From Bdellovibrio sp. (GTDB lineage: Bacteria; Bdellovibrionota; Bdellovibrionia; Bdellovibrionales; Bdellovibrionaceae), in contig JAGIAF010000130.1 in NCBI GenBank assembly GCA_017745015.1, forward strand, positions 1 to 9,341: 9,341 nt of DNA, written 5' to 3'. The notes beneath the pieces are model-generated. The model searched no databases and was not told the DNA's origin. It worked only from the letters and a program-made list of their open reading frames with translations. Of the stretch, positions 5,764 through 9,341 are shown piece after piece (within the stretch, counting starts at the first letter, position 1; each line of letters begins with the position of its first letter). A program made the position numbers and the translations under genes.

Positions 5764-6705
5764 ATGAATTGGAAGAATATTCTCAAAGTTAGCGGAATCG
5801 TTGTCAGTGTTTGTATGGTCTTAGTTGTCGGATTGGGAGTTTGGTTTTTGTCAAACCTGCCGGGGCCCTCTGATCTCAAGCAGGCGATGACTCCAAAAGC
5901 TTTACAAAGTTCGTCAGCAAGAACTCACTCAGTTCAATCTGAGTCGGTCGAGTCATCACAATCTAAGGCTGAAGAGCCGTCACCAAATGTCCCTCTGGGC
6001 TCGGAAGAACGAAAAGAAAAACTCAAAGCAAATTTTTCTGAGCTAGTGAAACGAGACTTCACAAATTCAGAAAAACCCATAGTGGACGCCTGTCGAAATT
6101 TAGTGCGTTCTGGTGAAGCTCAGATTTTTCGTTCGAAAGAAGATGTTTCCAGCGTAAAATTCATAGAGGCGTTATTGAGTGAAAAGCAAGACCCTGTGGC
6201 GGAGACTCTTGCACCGATCCTGCGATTTGTTTTTCGTGCCCCGGGGTTGGCGGAAGTCATTCGCATGTCTGATGAAGCGAAAGGCGATGAAGGAATTGTT
6301 AAGAAAGCTGAGTTTTATGGGGAGCTTTATCGAGCCGCCTCTTACTTGAAGCAAAATACTCAAACTTTGAATCAAGTTTTACAAAAATCATATAATCTTC
6401 ATATGCTCGCAAAAGCGGTGGCGTTAAAGCCGCAACTTGCAAGTGACGGAGCGACGATGAGTTTCTGCGAGCAAATTGAACAAAGCTTGCAGAACTCGGA
6501 CGATCTCGATGCTGATGCGCAATCGAGTGAGATGCAAAAATTCCTTCAGGATTCAGGCGTTGAGCCTCAGGCCATTGGTTTTGATCCAAAATATCGTTCT
6601 AATGTTAGTCTGAAGCTCCATGGTCGCACACTGTCGTTGGCCGATGCCTGGTTAATGAAGTTGTTTGCCACAGATGTGCAGAATTCAGACAAGGTCACAC
6701 AATAA
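5764..6705 (+). CDS. membrane-anchored protein of unknown function, with helical extracytoplasmic domain
   Basis: A 313-residue protein I do not recognise. A short basic N-terminus (MNWKNILK) precedes one strong hydrophobic segment (about 9-30), read as a signal anchor or uncleaved signal. Residues 40-80 are rich in Ser, Glu, Gln and Pro and look like a disordered tether. The rest (80-300) is predicted mainly helical with many Lys, Glu and Gln. Two cysteines in it (110 and 235) could form a disulfide if it faces the periplasm. No enzymatic motif is visible. The ATG has only AGG immediately before it, so the ribosome binding site is poor. Its stop lies 11 bases before the GTG of the short-chain dehydrogenase, and the dehydrogenase's ribosome binding site overlaps this gene's TAA, so the two are almost certainly co-transcribed. 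Confidence 0.8.
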   Translation: MNWKNILKVSGIVVSVCMVLVVGLGVWFLSNLPGPSDLKQAMTPKALQSSSARTHSVQSESVESSQSKAEEPSPNVPLGSEERKEKLKANFSELVKRDFTNSEKPIVDACRNLVRSGEAQIFRSKEDVSSVKFIEALLSEKQDPVAETLAPILRFVFRAPGLAEVIRMSDEAKGDEGIVKKAEFYGELYRAASYLKQNTQTLNQVLQKSYNLHMLAKAVALKPQLASDGATMSFCEQIEQSLQNSDDLDADAQSSEMQKFLQDSGVEPQAIGFDPKYRSNVSLKLHGRTLSLADAWLMKLFATDVQNSDKVTQ

Positions 6706-6716
6706 GGAGTCGATTC

Positions 6717-7568
6717 GTGAAACAGGTTTTGATCACCGGAGCATCCACAGGAATCGGATTTGAGACTACCAGAGCTTTGCTCGAGGATGGATACCGTGTG
6801 TGGGCAGGAGTTCGAAAGCCTGAGGTGTTGGAGCGCCTGAAGCAAGACTTCGGGGATCGCCTGACAATCTTAAAACTCGATGTGACAAATGTCGACGATA
6901 TCGAGGCGGCCTTCGAAGCTGTTCAAGATCAATTGAAGGAAAAAAGTGAATTCATTGTGATCAACAATGCAGGGATAGCGAATGGGGGTCCTATCGAAGG
7001 ACTAGCTATCGAAGAGTGGCGTAAAGTGTTTGAAGTGAACGTTTTTGCCATGGTAGAGATGACTCAAAAGTTTCTGCCTATTTTGCGTCGTACGAAAGGC
7101 CGCGTGATTAATATCGGCTCTATTAGCGGCCGTATTGCCTCGCCATTTTTGGGACCGTACTGTGCTTCAAAATTCGCGGTGCGATCTTTCTCTGATTCCC
7201 TTCGTCGCGAAGTTGGTTATTTCGGTGTTCGTGTAAGTTTGATTGAGCCAGGCCCTATTCGTACAGAAATTTGGTCGAAATCCATTCGCAGGAGTGATCA
7301 AGTTGCCTCGACCTTTACGCCTGATGTTCAGCAAGCCTATGGCAAGCTCATGGAATCATTGCGCGAAGGAGTGACTAAAGCAGCCGAGGATGCGGCTCCA
7401 GTTGAGCTTGTCACAAAAAGTATTTTGCATGCAGTGGAAAGTCGTTTTCCGAGAACCAATTATTTGGTGGGAAAAAATATTCAGCTCCAAGCAACGCTCG
7501 TTCAGTTCTTACCTGCGAGCGTGATGGATACTTTGGTAAAAGCTGGTCTGCGATTTAAAAAAGGCTGA
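6717..7568 (+). CDS. classical short-chain dehydrogenase/reductase
   Basis: A 283-residue classical SDR oxidoreductase. Cofactor motif TGASTGIG at 7-14; NNAG at 83-86; tetrad Asn108, Ser135, Tyr148 and Lys152 (Y-C-A-S-K); PGPIRT at 178-183. Arg33 in GVRK after the second strand suggests a preference for NADP(H). The stretch around YCASKFAVRSFSDSLRREVG and YFGVRVSLIEPG resembles the retinol/17-beta-hydroxysteroid dehydrogenase branch, but substrate cannot be read from sequence. A lipid or other hydrophobic carbonyl is a guess. Length is slightly above the 250-residue core because of a C-terminal extension. The start is GTG with AAGGAG seven bases upstream, embedded in the previous gene's stop region. 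It is the second gene of a two-gene operon with a membrane-anchored protein and converges on trhO. Confidence 0.93.
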   Translation: MKQVLITGASTGIGFETTRALLEDGYRVWAGVRKPEVLERLKQDFGDRLTILKLDVTNVDDIEAAFEAVQDQLKEKSEFIVINNAGIANGGPIEGLAIEEWRKVFEVNVFAMVEMTQKFLPILRRTKGRVINIGSISGRIASPFLGPYCASKFAVRSFSDSLRREVGYFGVRVSLIEPGPIRTEIWSKSIRRSDQVASTFTPDVQQAYGKLMESLREGVTKAAEDAAPVELVTKSILHAVESRFPRTNYLVGKNIQLQATLVQFLPASVMDTLVKAGLRFKKG

Positions 7569-7577
7569 TCGCAGACC
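7545..7577. repeat. 10-bp perfect inverted repeat across the SDR stop codon
   Basis: GGTCTGCGAT (7545-7554) and ATCGCAGACC (7568-7577) with a 13-base loop. The left arm encodes part of the SDR C-terminus, and the TGA stop (7566-7568) lies at the start of the right arm. No T run follows on the plus strand, so it is at best a weak plus-strand terminator or an mRNA 3'-end stabiliser. Confidence 0.55.
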
Positions 7578-7579
7578 TT
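7557..7579 (-). terminator. intrinsic terminator of trhO
   Basis: On the minus strand AAGG-T-CTG pairs with CAG-CCTT (7 bp with one bulged T) around a CGAT loop, followed directly by six T (complement of 7557-7562). It starts seven bases after the trhO stop and lies within the end of the convergent SDR gene. It uses bases that also form the larger inverted repeat, so only one structure can form at a time. Confidence 0.6.
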
Positions 7580-7586
7580 CAGAAAA

Positions 7587-8633
7587 CTATTTGCGAGTCA
7601 CAGTTTGAGACTCCCCTTTATCATTCAGAGTAACGACTTTATTTTTCGTCACACGAATTGTAGGAATCTCATCATCCGATAAACCATCTGCTTTCATTTT
7701 CTCAACTTCGAAAGGCACGAGTTGTTTTGCGCCTTTTTTATCTGGATGAAGTTTGTATTGGTGAGCGCAGTTTTTAGAGCAAGTGTCTTTTTTAAACTCA
7801 ACTTCAGCGCAGTCCACGCAGATCAATTCTTCAGAGTCGCAGCGCTTGCACTCAATTTTAATTTCAGATGGCTGACCGCAGTGAGGGCAAAGTCCATATT
7901 TCACTGAAGGCTGAAGGTTTTGGTCCAAAGCCACGCGGTGATCGAATACAAAGCATTCGCCTTCGTATTGATCATTTGGATACTCATTAAGGTAGTTAAT
8001 GATACCACCTTCGAGTTGGTAAACATTGTCATAACCTTGTTTTTGAAGTTCCAAAATGCCTTTTTCACAACGAATGCCGCCAGTACAGAAGATCAACATC
8101 TTCTTATCTTTAGCGATACCTTGCGCTTCGATGTACTGTGGGAAATCAGTGAATTTTTCGATGTCTGGATTTAAAGCGCCTTTGAAAGTGCCAATCTTAT
8201 ATTCGTACCAGTTGCGAGTGTCGATCATCACAAAGTCTTTTTCTTCTTTCAAAACTTTGTTCCATTCCGTTGGAGATAGGTGGTGATTCACGCCTTCAGG
8301 CGGCATCATTTCGGGGATGCCCGTTGTTACGATCTCTTCGCGGATTTTTACTTTAAAGCGACGGAAAGGCGCTTTTTCAGAATAAGAGTCTTTATAAAAT
8401 TGCTCAGGTTGTTTGAAGTAATCGCGGATGAACTGCTTCCACAAATTGAAAGACTCCTCAGAAGCGGCAGCAATCGTAGAATTGTAACCTTCGTGGCCCA
8501 AGATAATGAGGCCTTTGATATTGAGTTCTTCGGCTTTGTTTTCTAAGTCAGTTTTAACTTGCTCAGGATTTTCGACTTTAAGAAATTTATAGAAAGTCGT
8601 AACATAATGCTTCTGCGCATTTGTGGAAGTCAT
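7587..8633 (-). CDS. trhO: tRNA uridine(34) hydroxylase TrhO (rhodanese family, YceA-type)
   Basis: A 348-residue protein of the TrhO/YceA family, which hydroxylates U34 of certain tRNAs to 5-hydroxyuridine, an oxygen-dependent step toward cmo5U or mo5U wobble modification. Domain order: N-terminal ferredoxin-like part (about 1-100, with GHEGYNSTIAA near 46-56), rhodanese domain (about 125-220) with D138TRNWYEY and the active-site loop CTGGIRCEKG (Cys183), then a Cys-rich tail. The tail holds CPHC (249-252), CKRC (262-265), CVDC (272-275) and CSKNC (285-289), likely zinc-binding. A Lys/Thr-rich extension follows to residue 348. The start is ATG with GAGG eight bases upstream; a GTG three codons earlier overlaps that ribosome binding site and is rejected. 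It is divergent from prfC, another translation gene, and has its own candidate promoter. Confidence 0.94.
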   Translation of the reverse strand: MTSTNAQKHYVTTFYKFLKVENPEQVKTDLENKAEELNIKGLIILGHEGYNSTIAAASEESFNLWKQFIRDYFKQPEQFYKDSYSEKAPFRRFKVKIREEIVTTGIPEMMPPEGVNHHLSPTEWNKVLKEEKDFVMIDTRNWYEYKIGTFKGALNPDIEKFTDFPQYIEAQGIAKDKKMLIFCTGGIRCEKGILELQKQGYDNVYQLEGGIINYLNEYPNDQYEGECFVFDHRVALDQNLQPSVKYGLCPHCGQPSEIKIECKRCDSEELICVDCAEVEFKKDTCSKNCAHQYKLHPDKKGAKQLVPFEVEKMKADGLSDDEIPTIRVTKNKVVTLNDKGESQTVTRK

Positions 8634-8695
8634 ATTCAGCACCTCAGTTGTCCAAACCCGGCTCCAAACCAGGGGGAGTTGAAAGTTATGGGACG

Positions 8696-8724
8696 TTTAT
8701 AAGGGCCTCGGGCGCAATCTGCAA
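8696..8724 (-). promoter_or_regulatory. candidate trhO promoter
   Basis: On the minus strand TTGCAG (8719-8724), 17-bp spacer, TATAAA (8696-8701, five of six). It predicts a leader of about 56 bases before the trhO ATG. The 200-bp gap to prfC otherwise holds only short GC-rich inverted repeats. Confidence 0.5.
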
Positions 8725-8772
8725 GAGGGAAAGCGACTTTCAGCGTTAAATCCACCCCGAAAGGGTAAAAAC

Positions 8773-8801
8773 TTGCAGGTCCCGCCTGGGATCGCTTAAA
8801 T
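8773..8801 (+). promoter_or_regulatory. candidate prfC promoter
   Basis: TTGCAG (8773-8778), 17-bp spacer, TTAAAT (8796-8801, four of six). Initiation near 8808 would leave a leader of about 26 bases containing the AAAGG ribosome binding site at 8822-8826. Confidence 0.4.
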
Positions 8802-8833
8802 ACAGTTTTTACAGTCAATTTAAAGGTTTAAGT

Positions 8834-9341
8834 ATGCTAGCCACTCCGGCAATTCAAAAAGAAATTCAAAGACGTCGCACCTTCGCAATCATCTCGCATC
8901 CCGATGCTGGTAAGACCACGTTGACGGAAAAGTTGCTCTATCATGGTGGCGTGATCCATGAAACGGGTGAGGTAAAGGGTAAGTCCGGCGCGAAAGCCGT
9001 GACATCAGACTGGATGGAGCTAGAGCGCCAAAAGGGTATCTCCATCACGTCATCGGTGATGACCTTCGATTACAACGATCTGCGCGTTAACTTGCTAGAT
9101 ACTCCAGGCCATAAAGACTTCTCTGAAGATACATACCGTGTATTGATGGCCGTAGATTCCGCAGCGATGTTGATCGACGTTGCCAAGGGTGTGGAAGAGC
9201 GTACTAAGAAACTTTATGAAGTTTGTCGCCTTCGTAAAATTCCTATTTTCACTTTCGTCAATAAACTCGACCGCGAAGGTAAAGATCCTCTGACATTGAT
9301 CGATGAAGTCGAAAAGACTCTGAATATGCAGTGCTACCCAG
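8834..9341 (+). CDS. prfC: peptide chain release factor 3 (RF3), N-terminal part
   Basis: A translational GTPase that removes RF1/RF2 from the ribosome after peptide release. The first 169 codons are present and the gene runs off the window; the full family length is about 525-530. The GTPase motifs are intact: P-loop SHPDAGKT (21-28), switch I region ERQKGISIT (64-72), DTPGH (89-93) and NKLD (143-146). The RF3-specific stretches SDWMELE and DFSEDTYR separate it from EF-G and LepA. ATG at 8834 has AAAGG seven bases upstream. RF3 typically starts with a short tail before the P-loop, as here. It is divergent from trhO, with a candidate promoter of its own. Confidence 0.97.
   Translation, partial: MLATPAIQKEIQRRRTFAIISHPDAGKTTLTEKLLYHGGVIHETGEVKGKSGAKAVTSDWMELERQKGISITSSVMTFDYNDLRVNLLDTPGHKDFSEDTYRVLMAVDSAAMLIDVAKGVEERTKKLYEVCRLRKIPIFTFVNKLDREGKDPLTLIDEVEKTLNMQCYP

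Noticed and set aside
8751..8765. Small hairpin ACCC-CGAAA-GGGT in the trhO-prfC gap as a terminator or riboswitch
   Set aside because: The stem is only 4 bp and is followed by A residues rather than T on the plus strand. The gap is too short for a known riboswitch class, and no consensus was recognised.

Overview
This window reads as ordinary chromosomal DNA from a Gram-negative bacterium. Supporting signs are several clear Sec signal peptides, compact convergent and divergent gene pairs, and core translation genes. My best guess is a Bdellovibrio-like member of the Bdellovibrionota. That rests on gene style and moderate base composition only, so treat it as inference. I see no insertion sequence, phage gene, CRISPR array, or toxin-antitoxin or defence system.

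Left part (1-3510). The tail of a plus-strand gene meets a small secreted ASH-domain protein head-on (minus strand, own consensus-like promoter). Upstream of that on the same strand is a YdiK-type AI-2E family membrane protein. Divergent from ydiK is a secreted protein with a His...Cys pattern like clan CD (caspase/gingipain-type) cysteine peptidases. It is preceded by a 10-codon leader ORF whose stop overlaps its start codon (ATGA), and it ends at a textbook terminator. Next comes a periplasmic protein built from two copies of a small beta-rich repeat, which converges on metG across a shared hairpin.

Middle (3490-5763). metG (methionyl-tRNA synthetase, minus strand) lies directly downstream of an initiator tRNA-fMet gene on the same strand, separated by the tRNA's own terminator. 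So the substrate tRNA and its charging enzyme are neighbours. The MetG protein is unusual: it has an apparent insertion of roughly 50-60 residues, and several residues that form the methionine pocket in E. coli MetRS look replaced.

Right part (5764-9341). A two-gene operon (membrane-anchored protein of unknown function, then a classical short-chain dehydrogenase) converges on trhO, the rhodanese-type tRNA U34 hydroxylase. trhO is divergent from prfC (release factor 3, cut by the window end), with candidate promoters for both in the 200-bp gap.

Four genes here serve translation: tRNA-fMet, metG, trhO and prfC. The most worthwhile leads are the divergent MetG, the putative secreted clan CD-like protein with its overlapping leader ORF, and the habit of placing stop codons of convergent genes inside hairpins. 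None amounts to a demonstrably new system on sequence alone.
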